Source: Lutibacter maritimus
GTDB lineage: Bacteria; Bacteroidota; Bacteroidia; Flavobacteriales; Flavobacteriaceae
DNA length: 64,000 bases
Assembly (NCBI RefSeq): GCF_900116115.1
Contig: NZ_FOZP01000003.1
Location: 1 to 64,000, forward strand
Direction: 5' to 3'
Shown: in pieces, positions 54,677 to 64,000 of the stretch
Layout: the number at the start of each line of letters is the position of its first letter
Position numbering within the stretch: position 1 is the first letter of the stretch
Position numbers and translations under genes: made by a program
The notes under the pieces: generated by a model
What the model was told of the DNA's origin: nothing
Database searches by the model: none
Seen by the model: the letters and a program-made list of their open reading frames with translations, nothing else

Positions 54677-55207
54677 TTAGTTATTTAAGTATAAGTCTAT
54701 TAAACCTGCTGGAGATTCAACAATAATTTTTTTATGCTCTCGATCAACATTTTTAATAAAATCGTCAATCATTGGAATAAAAACGTCTGTTCCGTTTGAG
54801 TTAATTTCAAACAAAGGTTGTGCAGAAGTATCATTTACGCCAGTTACAACGCCAACATAACCATAATTAACATCTTCTATATCAAACCCTATTATTTCAT
54901 GAAAATAAAATTTATTTCCAGTTAATTTAGGCAAAAATTCAAGTGGCAAATACAATCCGGCACCCATAATAGTGTCAGCATCTTCTTCACTGTCAATATC
55001 TTCAAATTTAATACGAAGTTGATTTCCTTTTTGAAGTAAACTTTCTTCTAAAAAAAATGGAACCAGATCATTGCCTAAAGCAACAAATACTGATTCCAAA
55101 TTTTGATAAAGTTCAGGTTCGTCTGTATCTAATTTAGCTACAACTTCACCTTTAAAGCTATGTTTTCTAACGATTTTGCCTAAATAAAAACAATCTTTTT
55201 TATGCAT
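54677..55207 (-). CDS. rimM: 16S rRNA processing protein RimM
   Basis: Helps maturation of the 30S subunit by binding S19. It has 176 residues starting at MHKKDCFYLGKIVRKHSFKG (55207). The long open frame upstream is out-of-frame rpsP sequence rich in Leu and Lys and is rejected. The N-terminal barrel is followed by a PRC-barrel with FYFHEIIGFDIEDVNYGYVG. It follows rpsP closely (16 bp), the usual ribosomal operon order, and ends 3 bp before tRNA-Ser. Confidence 0.93.
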   Translation of the reverse strand: MHKKDCFYLGKIVRKHSFKGEVVAKLDTDEPELYQNLESVFVALGNDLVPFFLEESLLQKGNQLRIKFEDIDSEEDADTIMGAGLYLPLEFLPKLTGNKFYFHEIIGFDIEDVNYGYVGVVTGVNDTSAQPLFEINSNGTDVFIPMIDDFIKNVDREHKKIIVESPAGLIDLYLNN

Positions 55208-55223
55208 TATCGCAACTAACTTA

Positions 55224-55805
55224 TTACTCTGTTTTTCCTTCTTGTTGAGCAGCAGCTTGTGCGTCATCAATAGTTTGAGGTGCATCTTCAGCAACCTCTT
55301 CAGTAGCTTCTGCAGCAGCTTTAGCATCTGCTTCAGCTTTAATTGCAGCATTTGCAGCTTCATTAGCAGCAGCAGCTCTTTCTTCATTAACTTTAATTTC
55401 AGCAGCTAATGCTTTCGCTTTAGCATCTGCTTCAGCTTTAGTTAAGCTTTCTTTTTTAGCGTCAATTTTTCCATCTTTTTCATCTAACCAAGCTTGGAAT
55501 TTTGCTTCTGCTTGCTCTTCTGTTAAAGCTCCTTTTCTAACACCACCTGCTAAATGATTTTTTAGCATTACACCTTTGTAAGATAAAATTGCTTTCGCAG
55601 TATCTGTTGGTTGTGCACCGTTTTGTAACCATTTTACAGATCCATCAACATCTAAATCAATAGTTGCAGGATTTGTGTTTGGGTTGTAAACACCTAGTTT
55701 TTCTAAATACTTACCATCTCTTGTTGCGCGTGCATCTGCAGCTACTATCCAATATAATGGTTTTCCTTTTTTACCGTGTCTTTGTAATCTAATTTTTACT
55801 GGCAT
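55224..55805 (-). CDS. rpsP: 30S ribosomal protein S16 with a long Ala/Glu-rich C-terminal extension
   Basis: Encodes 193 residues. The first 80 or so are S16 (MPVKIRLQRHGKKGKPLYWI, ARATRDGKYLEKLGVYNP). The remaining 110, rich in Ala, Glu and Lys (AEADAKAKALAAEIKVNEER), are an extension seen in Bacteroidota S16 proteins and probably disordered or helical. First gene of rpsP-rimM. Confidence 0.95.
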   Translation of the reverse strand: MPVKIRLQRHGKKGKPLYWIVAADARATRDGKYLEKLGVYNPNTNPATIDLDVDGSVKWLQNGAQPTDTAKAILSYKGVMLKNHLAGGVRKGALTEEQAEAKFQAWLDEKDGKIDAKKESLTKAEADAKAKALAAEIKVNEERAAAANEAANAAIKAEADAKAAAEATEEVAEDAPQTIDDAQAAAQQEGKTE

Positions 55806-55901
55806 TTTGTTTAAAATTTTAAGGTTCTCGACCTTGGTTATTAATTAAGGGTGCAAATATAGTTAGTTATTTTTAAATAACACACTCTCTATCAGTATTT
55901 T

Positions 55902-56477
55902 TTATACTAAACCAGTAAATCCTAAAAAAGCTAAAGATAAAAGTCCTGCTACCAATAAATTAATTGGAACACCTTTCATTTGCTTTGGAATATTAGCCAA
56001 TTCTAAATGCTCACGAATACTTGCAAAAACAATTAATGCTAATGCAAATCCTAATGAGTTAGAAACCGCAAAAAATACAGCTTTTAACAAACTTCCACCT
56101 TCTAATCCTAGCGCTAAAATAGCAACTCCTAAAACAGCGCAATTTGTAGTAATTAAGGGTAAAAACACTCCTAAAGCTTGGTATAATGGCGGACTTACTT
56201 TCTTTAAAATAATTTCTACCATTTGCACCAATGCTGCAATTACTAAAATAAAAGTAATGGTACGTAAATAATCTAATCCAGCTGGTACTAATATAAATTG
56301 ATGTAATAAATAGGTTGCCATTGTTGCTATTGTCATTACAAACAATACAGCTCCAGACATACCAACCGAGGTTGATACTTTATTAGAAACTCCTAAAAAC
56401 GGACAAATTCCTAAAAATTGTGATAATACAATGTTGTTTACAAAAACTGCGGCAATAAGTATAATTATATAATCCAT
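55902..56477 (-). CDS. rnfA: Rnf complex subunit RnfA (RsxA)
   Basis: An integral membrane subunit of the Rnf ion-pumping ferredoxin:NAD oxidoreductase. It has 191 residues with six hydrophobic segments, beginning MDYIIILIAAVFVNNIVLSQ and containing LGICPFLGVSNK, the conserved Cys segment. It is the last gene of the rnf operon, overlapping rnfE by one base. Confidence 0.93.
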   Translation of the reverse strand: MDYIIILIAAVFVNNIVLSQFLGICPFLGVSNKVSTSVGMSGAVLFVMTIATMATYLLHQFILVPAGLDYLRTITFILVIAALVQMVEIILKKVSPPLYQALGVFLPLITTNCAVLGVAILALGLEGGSLLKAVFFAVSNSLGFALALIVFASIREHLELANIPKQMKGVPINLLVAGLLSLAFLGFTGLV

Positions 56478-57085
56478 TATTTTGCTGTTTTAGCGGTTAC
56501 TTTATTAAATAATACGGTTAAATATGCTAAAGCGATAAATGCTCCAGGAGGTAAAATAAACAAGATAAAAGTATTTGCATTTTCAGCAACAAACTTTAAA
56601 CCGAATAAACTTCCGTTTCCTAAAATTTCTCTAGTTGCACCTAATATTGTTAATGCTAAAGTAAAACCTAATCCCATTCCTAAACCATCTATCAATGATG
56701 AAAGTGCATTATTTTTAGATGCGAATGCTTCGGCTCTTCCTAAAATAATACAGTTTACTACAATTAATGGAATAAAAATTCCTAATTGCTCATATAAAAA
56801 AGGTACAAATGCTTCTAAAATCATTTCAACAATGGTTACAAATGATGCGATGATAATGATGAACGCCGGAATACGAACTTTGCTTGGGATTTGATTTTTT
56901 ACTAATGAAACAACAATGTTACTCATTATTAATACAAACATTGTTGCAACTCCCATTCCTAAACCATTAGAAGCTGATGATGTTACTCCTAAAGTTGGAC
57001 ACATACCCAATAACATTACAAAAATTGGGTTTTCCTTTACAATCCCCTTTAAAAAATTTTGGGTTTGATTTACAGTTTCTGCCAT
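56477..57085 (-). CDS. rnfE: Rnf complex subunit RnfE
   Basis: Encodes 202 residues, homologous in fold to RnfA with inverted topology. LLGMCPTLGVTSSASNGLGM carries the conserved Cys; IPLIVVNCIILGRAEAFASK is the second half-site. About six membrane segments. Four bp separate it from rnfG. Confidence 0.93.
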   Translation of the reverse strand: MAETVNQTQNFLKGIVKENPIFVMLLGMCPTLGVTSSASNGLGMGVATMFVLIMSNIVVSLVKNQIPSKVRIPAFIIIIASFVTIVEMILEAFVPFLYEQLGIFIPLIVVNCIILGRAEAFASKNNALSSLIDGLGMGLGFTLALTILGATREILGNGSLFGLKFVAENANTFILFILPPGAFIALAYLTVLFNKVTAKTAK

Positions 57086-57089
57086 ACTA

Positions 57090-57686
57090 TTAATTTTTAG
57101 GAGTTTTAAGATTCTCTTTATTTTTCATAAACTCATCAAATGCCATTTGTGTAGCTTCACCAAAAGCTCTTGAAGAAATTGTTGCTCCAGTTAGCGCATC
57201 TACTTCACCACCATCTTTTTTTACTTTTAAATTATATGTTGAAGGATTTTTATCTCTAAACTGTGCTAAAAACTTTTCATCTTTCATTTTAGTTCCTAAA
57301 CCTGGAGTTTCCTTTTGTTCTAGAACTTCAATGTTCTGAATTTCACCTGATGCTTTAAAACCAATCATTAATTTTACCAAACCGCTAAATCCTTTTTCTG
57401 AAGACCCAATAACTGCAGCTCCAACAAATTCGTTATTCGCAAATCCAGGATAAACTTCTATTGAGTCATTTATATTTTCAGATTTAATTAATACAACATC
57501 TTCTACAGGATTGTTATCAAAATCGGGTAAAACTAATTTTATAGCATTCGTTTTCTTTGCAACTTTTGCATCTTTTATAGGTTGTTCGGTTAATTGATTT
57601 ACATAACCTAATGAAAAACCTGATATTATGGTAATTACAAATAATGAAATTACCATATTCATAAATGTATCTTTCTTTTTACTCAT
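57090..57686 (-). CDS. rnfG: Rnf complex subunit RnfG (FMN-binding)
   Basis: Encodes 198 residues. One N-terminal membrane anchor (MVISLFVITIISGFSLGYVN) is followed by a periplasmic FMN-binding domain with the covalent flavin site LTGATISSRA (the second Thr binds FMN). ETPGLGTKMKDEKFLAQFRD is a conserved block. Two bp from rnfD. Confidence 0.93.
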   Translation of the reverse strand: MSKKKDTFMNMVISLFVITIISGFSLGYVNQLTEQPIKDAKVAKKTNAIKLVLPDFDNNPVEDVVLIKSENINDSIEVYPGFANNEFVGAAVIGSSEKGFSGLVKLMIGFKASGEIQNIEVLEQKETPGLGTKMKDEKFLAQFRDKNPSTYNLKVKKDGGEVDALTGATISSRAFGEATQMAFDEFMKNKENLKTPKN

Positions 57687-57688
57687 AA

Positions 57689-58696
57689 TTACACAATTTT
57701 AGATTTGATTTTTGCACCAAATCGGCGAGGTTTAAAATACGTGTTTATCAACGGTACAAATGCGTTCATAATTAAAATAGCAAATGAAACGCCTTCAGGA
57801 TATGCTCCAAATAATCTAATTACCACAGTAATTACACCAATTCCAACAGCAAAAATTATCATTCCTTTTTTAGTCATTGGGCTGGTAACTAAATCGGTTG
57901 CCATAAAAAAGGCTCCTAATAAAGCTCCACCTGAAAGTATATGAATTAATGGACTTGCATATTGTTCTGGATTTATCACCCAAAAAATACCGGTCATAAC
58001 TGCCATAGTAACCAACATTATTACTGGAATATGCCAAGAAATAACTTTTCTAACTAGTAAATAAATTCCACCAATTAACAATGCAATTGCCGACATTTCA
58101 CCAATAGAACCACCAGTTATTCCTAATAACAAATCAATAGTTGAAGGAATTTTAGTTGAAATCTCGGTCATTGTTTCACCAAACATTAATCCCTCTTTTA
58201 TCATTCCTAAAGTTGTAGCTCCGGTAACTCCATCTGCAATTGATAAATTATTTTCAACGGCTGTTGGCCACATTGTCATTTGAACTGGAAATGAAACCAA
58301 CAAGAAAACCCTACCAACTAGCGCTGGATTAAAAATATTAAATCCTAAACCACCAAACGATAATTTTGCAATTCCAATAGCTACTAAACTACCCACAACA
58401 ATCATCCAAATTGGCAAACCACTTGGCAAATTAAAGGCTAATAAAATACCTGTAATAAGTGCTGAACCATCTCCAATGGTAATTTCAGTTTTTAATAAAT
58501 ACTTTTGAATTAAATACTCAAATGCTAAACAAGAAATTATTGCAACCGCAGTTACAATAAATGCGTTAATACCAAAAACATATAGTGAAACTAAAAATGC
58601 CGGAATTAAAGCGATAACCACATCGTACATTATTTTTTTTGATGTTCTATCTGAATGTACGTGCGGTGAGGCCGATATAATAATAGGTTGACTCAT
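57689..58696 (-). CDS. rnfD: Rnf complex subunit RnfD (FMN-binding membrane subunit)
   Basis: Encodes 335 residues from MSQPIIISASPHVHSDRTSK (58696), directly after the rnfC stop. An ATG 11 codons upstream would overlap rnfC and is less likely. Many membrane segments. The flavinylation motif DGVTGATTLG binds FMN through Thr. It forms the membrane core with RnfA and RnfE. Confidence 0.92.
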   Translation of the reverse strand: MSQPIIISASPHVHSDRTSKKIMYDVVIALIPAFLVSLYVFGINAFIVTAVAIISCLAFEYLIQKYLLKTEITIGDGSALITGILLAFNLPSGLPIWMIVVGSLVAIGIAKLSFGGLGFNIFNPALVGRVFLLVSFPVQMTMWPTAVENNLSIADGVTGATTLGMIKEGLMFGETMTEISTKIPSTIDLLLGITGGSIGEMSAIALLIGGIYLLVRKVISWHIPVIMLVTMAVMTGIFWVINPEQYASPLIHILSGGALLGAFFMATDLVTSPMTKKGMIIFAVGIGVITVVIRLFGAYPEGVSFAILIMNAFVPLINTYFKPRRFGAKIKSKIV

Positions 58697-58697
58697 T

Positions 58698-60038
58698 TTA
58701 ATTTTTAGAGGTTTGTAATTTTTTAACAATGCTTTTTCCGAAACGGATATAATCTAATAACGGGCGATCTGACGGACATACATAACTGCAAGATCCACAC
58801 TCAATACACGTCATAATATCTTCATTAGAAGCTCTTTCAAACAATCCTTTTTCAGATAAATTCATTAACAAATGTGGTTCTAATCCCATTGGACATACAT
58901 ATACACATTCTCCACAACGAATACAATTTTTAGGTTCTCCTCTACTCGCTTCATCTTCTGCAATTACCAAAATTCCTGAAGTTCCCTTTGTAACCGGAAC
59001 ATCGGTATTTTTTATTGCTTTTCCCATCATAGGTCCACCATTTACAATTTTTCTAGTTCCTTCTGGCAAGCCTCCAACTTCAGCAATTAAATCACTAATT
59101 GGAGTTCCTATTTTTACCCAAAAGTTTGATGCGTTTTCCATTTTTTTACCAGTAACGGTAACTACTCTTTCTATTAAAGGTTTGTTGAATTGAACAGCTT
59201 CATAAATAGCGAAAATAGTTCCAACATTATGTACAATTACACCAACATCTAACGGTAAACCGTTTTTAGGAACTTCTCTATTTAACAGAGCTCTAACCAA
59301 CTGTTTTTCTCCACCTTGAGGATATTTAACCTGCAAAGCAGCTACTTGAATTTTTGAATTATTTTTGGTCGCTTTTTTAAATAAATCAATAGCATCTTTT
59401 TTATTATTTTCAATGCCAATAATAGCTTTGTTAATATTTAAAGCTTTCATTAAAATTTCAATACCAACAATTATTTCTTCCGATTTCTCGAGCATTAATC
59501 GGTGATCTGCTGTTAAATAAGGCTCACATTCTACACCATTAATTATTAAGCAATCTAACTTTGTACCTTCCTTTACATTTAATTTTACATGTGATGGAAA
59601 TGTTGCTCCACCTAAACCAACAATACCAAAATCGTTAATACGCTGTAAAATTTCTTTTGATGATAATGTTATTTCTTGTAGTAAAGGATATTCTTTTTCT
59701 TCAAAATTAGATTCATCCTTAACATCTGTTCTAATTACAATACATTGTTTTTTGTAACCGCTAGAATCTATAATTTTATCTAGTTTAGTTACAGTTCCTG
59801 CAACTGGAGAATGTATATTTGAAGAAACAAAACCACCCGATTTCGCAATTACCTGACCAATTTTTACTTTATCTTTTACTGCAACGACAATTTCTGCAGG
59901 GATTCCAATATGTTGTGCAATTGGCACATTCATCATTTTTGGAACCGCTAACCTCTTAATTATTTTTGATGAAGTTAATTTATTTTCTGGAGGATGAATT
60001 CCTCCTTTAGGAAACGTCTTAAGCATCCGTTTTATCAT
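58698..60038 (-). CDS. rnfC: Rnf complex subunit RnfC (NADH/FMN-binding, two 4Fe-4S clusters)
   Basis: Encodes 446 residues. An N-terminal barrel-sandwich part (FPKGGIHPPENKLTS) is followed by the NADH/FMN domain with NDFGIVGLGGATFPSHVKLN and NGVECEPYLTADHRL, and two ferredoxin-like clusters, CIRCGECVYVCPMG and CIECGSCSYVCPSD. Peripheral cytoplasmic subunit. It overlaps rnfB by 20 bp. Confidence 0.94.
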   Translation of the reverse strand: MIKRMLKTFPKGGIHPPENKLTSSKIIKRLAVPKMMNVPIAQHIGIPAEIVVAVKDKVKIGQVIAKSGGFVSSNIHSPVAGTVTKLDKIIDSSGYKKQCIVIRTDVKDESNFEEKEYPLLQEITLSSKEILQRINDFGIVGLGGATFPSHVKLNVKEGTKLDCLIINGVECEPYLTADHRLMLEKSEEIIVGIEILMKALNINKAIIGIENNKKDAIDLFKKATKNNSKIQVAALQVKYPQGGEKQLVRALLNREVPKNGLPLDVGVIVHNVGTIFAIYEAVQFNKPLIERVVTVTGKKMENASNFWVKIGTPISDLIAEVGGLPEGTRKIVNGGPMMGKAIKNTDVPVTKGTSGILVIAEDEASRGEPKNCIRCGECVYVCPMGLEPHLLMNLSEKGLFERASNEDIMTCIECGSCSYVCPSDRPLLDYIRFGKSIVKKLQTSKN

Positions 60039-60945
60039 TTACAGGTTCAACAATAGGCTCTTTTACAACTGCAACTTTTTCTTTCTTTTCAACCACAACT
60101 TTCTCTTCAACTTTCTTCACTTTTTTTGGAGGAAAATTTGTTTCAATTATAGAATGTGTTGGACAAACATCGACACATTTTCTGCATAATGTACAATACG
60201 CAGGATCTATATAAGCTAGGTTATTTACAATTGTTACAGCCTCTTTTGGGCAAATGTCTAAACATTTAGAACAACCAATACAAGCAACTGCACAAGATTT
60301 TTTTGCAATACCACCTTTATCTTCGTTTAAACAACCAACAAAAACTTTTAAATCTTTTTTGTTTCTTGGGCGCATTTCAATAATATCTCTTGGACATTCT
60401 TCAACACAAGCACCACAACTGGTACATTTATCTGTAATAATAACTGGCAATCCTGTAGTTTCATCCATATACATGGCATCAAACTTACAGACCTTTACAC
60501 AATCTCCATCACCTAAACAACCATATTGGCAATCGGTTTCACCACTATAAATCATTGCAGAAATAGCACAGGTTCTTGGACCTTGAAACTCGGTAGTTTT
60601 TGGACGAACATCACAGCTTCCTTGGCAACGTAAAACTGCTACTGTTGGATCTTTTTCCGCAACTTCTTTCCCTAATTTAGCAGCAACTAATTTCATTACA
60701 TCATTTCCTCCAACCGGACAAAATAAGTTTGAAATATCTTCTGTATTTACCAATTTTTCAGCAAAAGATCTACATCCTGGAGAACCACAACCTGCGCAAT
60801 TTGCACCTGGTAATAATTCATCAACTTCACCAATTAATGGGTTTTCATACACATAAAATTTCTTGGAAACTAAATACAGCACAACTGCTGCAATAACTCC
60901 CAAAGAAACCAATAACAAAACGCTATATAAAACTGAATCTGTCAT
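60019..60945 (-). CDS. rnfB: Rnf complex subunit RnfB (iron-sulfur electron-transfer subunit)
   Basis: Encodes 308 residues. An N-terminal membrane helix is followed by the Fe4S4 motif GANCAGCGSPGCRSFAEKLV and several ferredoxin clusters (CTSCGACVEECP, CIGCSKCLDICP, CTLCRKCVDVCP). The C-terminal tail is rich in Lys, Glu and Val (KKVEEKVVVEKKEKVAV) and is probably disordered. It receives electrons from ferredoxin. First of the six rnf subunits. Confidence 0.94.
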   Translation of the reverse strand: MTDSVLYSVLLLVSLGVIAAVVLYLVSKKFYVYENPLIGEVDELLPGANCAGCGSPGCRSFAEKLVNTEDISNLFCPVGGNDVMKLVAAKLGKEVAEKDPTVAVLRCQGSCDVRPKTTEFQGPRTCAISAMIYSGETDCQYGCLGDGDCVKVCKFDAMYMDETTGLPVIITDKCTSCGACVEECPRDIIEMRPRNKKDLKVFVGCLNEDKGGIAKKSCAVACIGCSKCLDICPKEAVTIVNNLAYIDPAYCTLCRKCVDVCPTHSIIETNFPPKKVKKVEEKVVVEKKEKVAVVKEPIVEPVNDKTDA

Positions 60946-60947
60946 TC

Positions 60948-61397
60948 TTAATTATATTTTAAAATTGAAAGTTTAAATGCTTTTTTAAATGAATTATTAA
61001 AAACAAAAAGCATTAAATAATATGGACCAAGTACAAGCAAGGAAAGAATTCCTGCAAACCATTCGGTAAAAAATAAAGATGCAATAACCAGCGTAATCAT
61101 CATTAAAATAAAAGGAAAAATATATGCCCAAAAAACAGCTTTTAACCCAAGCTCTTTTTTTAAGGATACTGTAACTGGTTCATTTAAACTAAAAACTTGA
61201 TTTGATTCAAAAATCTCAATTTCTTTATCATTTGACTCCGAAACTCCACAAGCCGCTTTGGCTTTACACCCTTCACAATTAATATTTCCTTTTAAAGAAA
61301 TTGTGTAACTGCTAAAATTAATTTTTGAAATAACACCTTCGTGCTTAATTGATTTTACTCTAAATTCACTTTCATTAATTTCGTCTGTATTTTCCAT
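60948..61397 (-). CDS. RseC/MucC-family membrane protein
   Basis: Encodes 149 residues. An N-terminal part with a CxxC...C cluster (INCEGCKAKAACGVSE) is followed by two membrane helices (FPFILMMITLVIASLFF, GILSLLVLGPYYLMLFVF). RseC-like proteins accompany rnf/rsx operons in which reducing power is delivered to the SoxR [2Fe-2S] cluster. It begins the operon rseC-rnfBCDGEA and ends 2 bp before rnfB. Confidence 0.88.
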   Translation of the reverse strand: MENTDEINESEFRVKSIKHEGVISKINFSSYTISLKGNINCEGCKAKAACGVSESNDKEIEIFESNQVFSLNEPVTVSLKKELGLKAVFWAYIFPFILMMITLVIASLFFTEWFAGILSLLVLGPYYLMLFVFNNSFKKAFKLSILKYN

Positions 61398-61660
61398 AAT
61401 TATACGTGCATAGTAACTTGGAACGGTAAAATTATAACTTATAATAAGTTTAAAATATGACGAATATTAGGTTTTTAGCTATTTTAATATTTTTATATAG
61501 ATTTAACATTTTTATTAGTTTTTGTTAAAATTTTAAATTGATCAACCAACTCAATCTCTGTAATTTTTTGATTGTTAATAAAAAAAACGCAATTACGAAA
61601 CCTAAAAATATTAAAATTCATACTTTTAAAAATTCATATTTTCAAGCAACTATTTAGCAC

Positions 61661-64000
61661 ATGTTTTTAATTTTCGACACAGAAACCACTGGTTTACCAA
61701 AAAGCTGGAATGCACCAATTACCGATACTGATAATTGGCCTAGATGTGTACAAATTGCATGGCAAATACATAATGAATACGGTGAATTAATTGAAAATCA
61801 GGATTTTCTAATCAAACCTGAAGGCTTTAATATACCTTATGATGCTGAACAAATTCACGGTATTTCTACACAATTAGCAGAAGAAAAGGGTGAAGATTTA
61901 GAAAAAGTTTTATACTTATTTAATGAAGCACTTTCTAAATCTAAATTTGTAGTTGGTCAAAATGTAAATTTTGACCTTAATATTATGGGATGCGAATATG
62001 TGAGATTGGGCATAGATACTTCATTAAATAAATTACCAGTTTTAGATACTTGTACAGAAGTTACAGCAACTTTATGCCAAATACCAGGTGGTAGAGGCGG
62101 CAAATTTAAATTACCAACATTAACAGAACTACATCAACATTTATTTAATGCCCCTTTTAACGAAGCCCATAACGCAACTGCTGATGTTGAGGCAACTACA
62201 CGTTGTTTTTTAGAATTAATTAGACAACGTATTTTTACAAAAGAGGAATTAGATGTTCCTGCAGATTATTTCCAAAAATTTGATGCTAAAAATCCAACTA
62301 CAATCAATGTAATTGGATTAAAACATTTAAATTTAAAAAAGGAAAGTGAAAAATTAGCCAAAAAAACAGAACCAAAAACCGAAGCTCCTATAATTCATTC
62401 GGAAGAAGTTGTAGACGAATTTCAAAATGCCAGATTTGCACATTTACATTGTCATTCACAATTTTCAATACTGCAATCAACATCAAGTGTTAGCAATTTA
62501 ATAAATGCTGCTATAAAAGACAATATGCCTGCGGTTGCCCTAACAGATTCTGGTAATATGATGGGTGCTTTTTATTTTATAAAAGAAATACTATCGCACA
62601 ATGCAATCATCGAAAAACAAAATAAAGGTTTATCCACTGAAGAACAACCAAAAGAGTTTTTAAAACCAATTTTAGGTTGTGAATTTAATGTTTGTGAAGA
62701 TCATACAAATAAAGATCAAAAAGATAATGGCTACCAAATTGTAATTTTAGCAAAAAACAAAAATGGCTATCACAATTTGGCAAAAATGTCATCACTTTCA
62801 CACACTGAAGGTTTTTACTATGTACCAAGAATTGACAAGAAAATAATTTCAGAATTTAAAGAAGACTTAATTGTTCTTTCAGGAAATTTATATGGTGAAA
62901 TACCCAGCAAAATTTTAAACGTTGGAGAAAATCAGGCAGAAGAAGCATTAATTTGGTGGAAAGAGGAATTTGGAGATGATTTTTATTTAGAATTAATGCG
63001 TCACAATCAAGAAAACGAAAATCACGTAAATGATGTGCTTATTGAGTTTTCAAAAAAACACAACGTAAAATTAGTTGCTACAAACAATACTTTTTATACA
63101 ACTGAAGTTGAAGCCGATGCACACGATATTTTATTATGTGTTAAAGATGGTGAAAAAATAGCAACTCCAAAAGGTAGAGGACGCGGCTACAGATACGGTT
63201 TACCAAACAACGAATATTACTTTAAATCTCAAGAACAAATGAAAAGTTTGTTCAAAGATATTCCTGAAGCCATCACAAATATTCAAGAAATAGTTGATAA
63301 AATTGAAATTTATACACTAGCTAGAGATGTATTATTACCTAAATTTAATATTCCTCAAGAATTTATTCATCCACAAGACGCTATTGATGGTGGCGTAAGA
63401 GGTGAAAACGCTTATTTAAAACATTTAACTTTTGAAGGTGCAAAAAAAAGATATGGAGCTGTTTTAGACAAAGAAACTCAAGAACGATTGGATTTTGAGC
63501 TTTCAATTATTGAAAAAACAGGTTATCCAGGTTACTTTTTAATTGTTTGGGATTTTATTTTAGAAGCCCGAAAAATGGGAGTTTCTGTTGGTCCAGGTCG
63601 TGGCTCTGCAGCAGGCTCTGCGGTTGCCTATTGCTTGTGGATTACAAATATTGACCCCATTAAGTACGATTTACTTTTTGAGCGTTTCTTAAATCCAGAT
63701 CGTGTGTCATTACCCGATATTGATATTGATTTTGATGATGAAGGTAGACAAAAAGTAATAGATTTTGTAATTCAAAAATATGGTGCCAGTCAGGTTGCAC
63801 AAATTATTACTTATGGAACAATGGCTGCAAAGTCCTCTATTAGAGATACTGCTCGTGTATTAGATTTACCTTTAATGGATGCCGACAGAATTGCCAAGTT
63901 AATTCCAGGGGTTAAACTTCAAAATATTTTTGGTGAAGATCAAAAAAGTAAAGATAAAATAAAAGGCTTAAAAACTGAAGATTTAGAAAATGTTGAAGAA
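61661..64000 (+). CDS. dnaE: DNA polymerase III subunit alpha with fused DnaQ-like exonuclease, partial
   Basis: The replicative polymerase, open to the window edge (780 codons, start ATG 61661). Residues 1-180 are a DEDDh proofreading exonuclease: DTETTGLP (D6, E8), NVNFDLNI (D105) and AHNATADVEAT (H170, D175). From about 257 comes the PHP domain (FAHLHCHSQFSIL), then the C-family polymerase with GPGRGSAAGSAVAYCLWI and the palm catalytic motif PDIDIDF (about 686). Fusion of exonuclease and polymerase in one chain is normal in Bacteroidota. It is divergent from the rnf operon across 263 bp of AT-rich sequence. Confidence 0.95.
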   Translation, partial: MFLIFDTETTGLPKSWNAPITDTDNWPRCVQIAWQIHNEYGELIENQDFLIKPEGFNIPYDAEQIHGISTQLAEEKGEDLEKVLYLFNEALSKSKFVVGQNVNFDLNIMGCEYVRLGIDTSLNKLPVLDTCTEVTATLCQIPGGRGGKFKLPTLTELHQHLFNAPFNEAHNATADVEATTRCFLELIRQRIFTKEELDVPADYFQKFDAKNPTTINVIGLKHLNLKKESEKLAKKTEPKTEAPIIHSEEVVDEFQNARFAHLHCHSQFSILQSTSSVSNLINAAIKDNMPAVALTDSGNMMGAFYFIKEILSHNAIIEKQNKGLSTEEQPKEFLKPILGCEFNVCEDHTNKDQKDNGYQIVILAKNKNGYHNLAKMSSLSHTEGFYYVPRIDKKIISEFKEDLIVLSGNLYGEIPSKILNVGENQAEEALIWWKEEFGDDFYLELMRHNQENENHVNDVLIEFSKKHNVKLVATNNTFYTTEVEADAHDILLCVKDGEKIATPKGRGRGYRYGLPNNEYYFKSQEQMKSLFKDIPEAITNIQEIVDKIEIYTLARDVLLPKFNIPQEFIHPQDAIDGGVRGENAYLKHLTFEGAKKRYGAVLDKETQERLDFELSIIEKTGYPGYFLIVWDFILEARKMGVSVGPGRGSAAGSAVAYCLWITNIDPIKYDLLFERFLNPDRVSLPDIDIDFDDEGRQKVIDFVIQKYGASQVAQIITYGTMAAKSSIRDTARVLDLPLMDADRIAKLIPGVKLQNIFGEDQKSKDKIKGLKTEDLENVEE

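Noticed and set aside
55208-55387. Leu/Lys-rich extension of rimM into rpsP
   Set aside because: It is the shadow of the Ala/Glu-rich rpsP tail in another frame; RimM starts at 55207.
1-64000. CRISPR arrays and complete insertion sequences
   Set aside because: No regularly spaced repeats of 25-40 bp and no transposase gene were seen; the repeats found are dispersed palindromes, att-like or single duplications.

Overview
The window looks like the chromosome of a member of the Flavobacteriaceae (Bacteroidota). The DNA is AT-rich. It carries a SusC/SusD pair, RteC and IntDOT-like mobile-element proteins, a DNA polymerase III alpha with a fused N-terminal proofreading exonuclease, S16-RimM next to tRNA-Ser, and an Rnf operon. 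Genus cannot be decided from the sequence. Nearly every gene is on the minus strand, and there is no complete insertion sequence or CRISPR array.

Layout. (1) 1-3.33 kb: hexuronate/KDG catabolism (KDPG aldolase, KDG kinase, glucuronate isomerase) with a LacI-type palindrome upstream. (2) 3.73-4.04 kb: a degenerate copy of the 3' end of tRNA-Ser with its terminator, plus the fragment of a small gene. (3) 4.0-16.8 kb: a beta-glucan utilisation locus: SusC, SusD, a GDPD-GH16 fusion lipoprotein, an endonuclease/exonuclease/phosphatase-fold enzyme, a GH3 beta-glucosidase and a one-protein sensor-regulator. (4) 17.1-54.6 kb: an integrative element in the 3' end of tRNA-Ser(GGA). It is bounded by direct repeats: the 13-bp tRNA end at 17135 and 54585, and a 26-bp arm-like repeat at 17207 and 54453. 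At its right end are a tyrosine integrase, RteC, HTH proteins and a DnaC-like ATPase. Its cargo is a four-gene plus-strand cluster of unknown function, an integron-cassette-like unit with a 4-TM protein and a metallo-beta-lactamase-fold protein, a Zn/Co/Cd efflux operon, a candidate toxin-antitoxin-SecB-like chaperone operon, a single-chain type IIG restriction-modification enzyme, and a full copper system (CopA, metal-binding proteins, HMA-AraC regulator, CusBCA). No conjugation or relaxase gene was seen; a hairpin-rich non-coding stretch at 22.7-23.6 kb might be what remains of a transfer origin. (5) 54.6-64 kb: core backbone: tRNA-Ser, rimM, rpsP, rnfAEGDCB, rseC-like and, divergently, dnaE.

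How it works together. The locus in (3) would bind, cut and import a beta-1,3-glucan-like polymer, possibly one with phosphodiester substituents given the intact GDPD domain. The element in (4) adds metal tolerance and defence. Similar tRNA-end fragments at 3.78 and 17.13 kb, each followed by a copy of the same small gene, suggest that two elements entered this tRNA one after the other and that the glucan locus lies in the older, decayed one. Short dispersed repeats recur between genes and have also been absorbed in frame into three element proteins.
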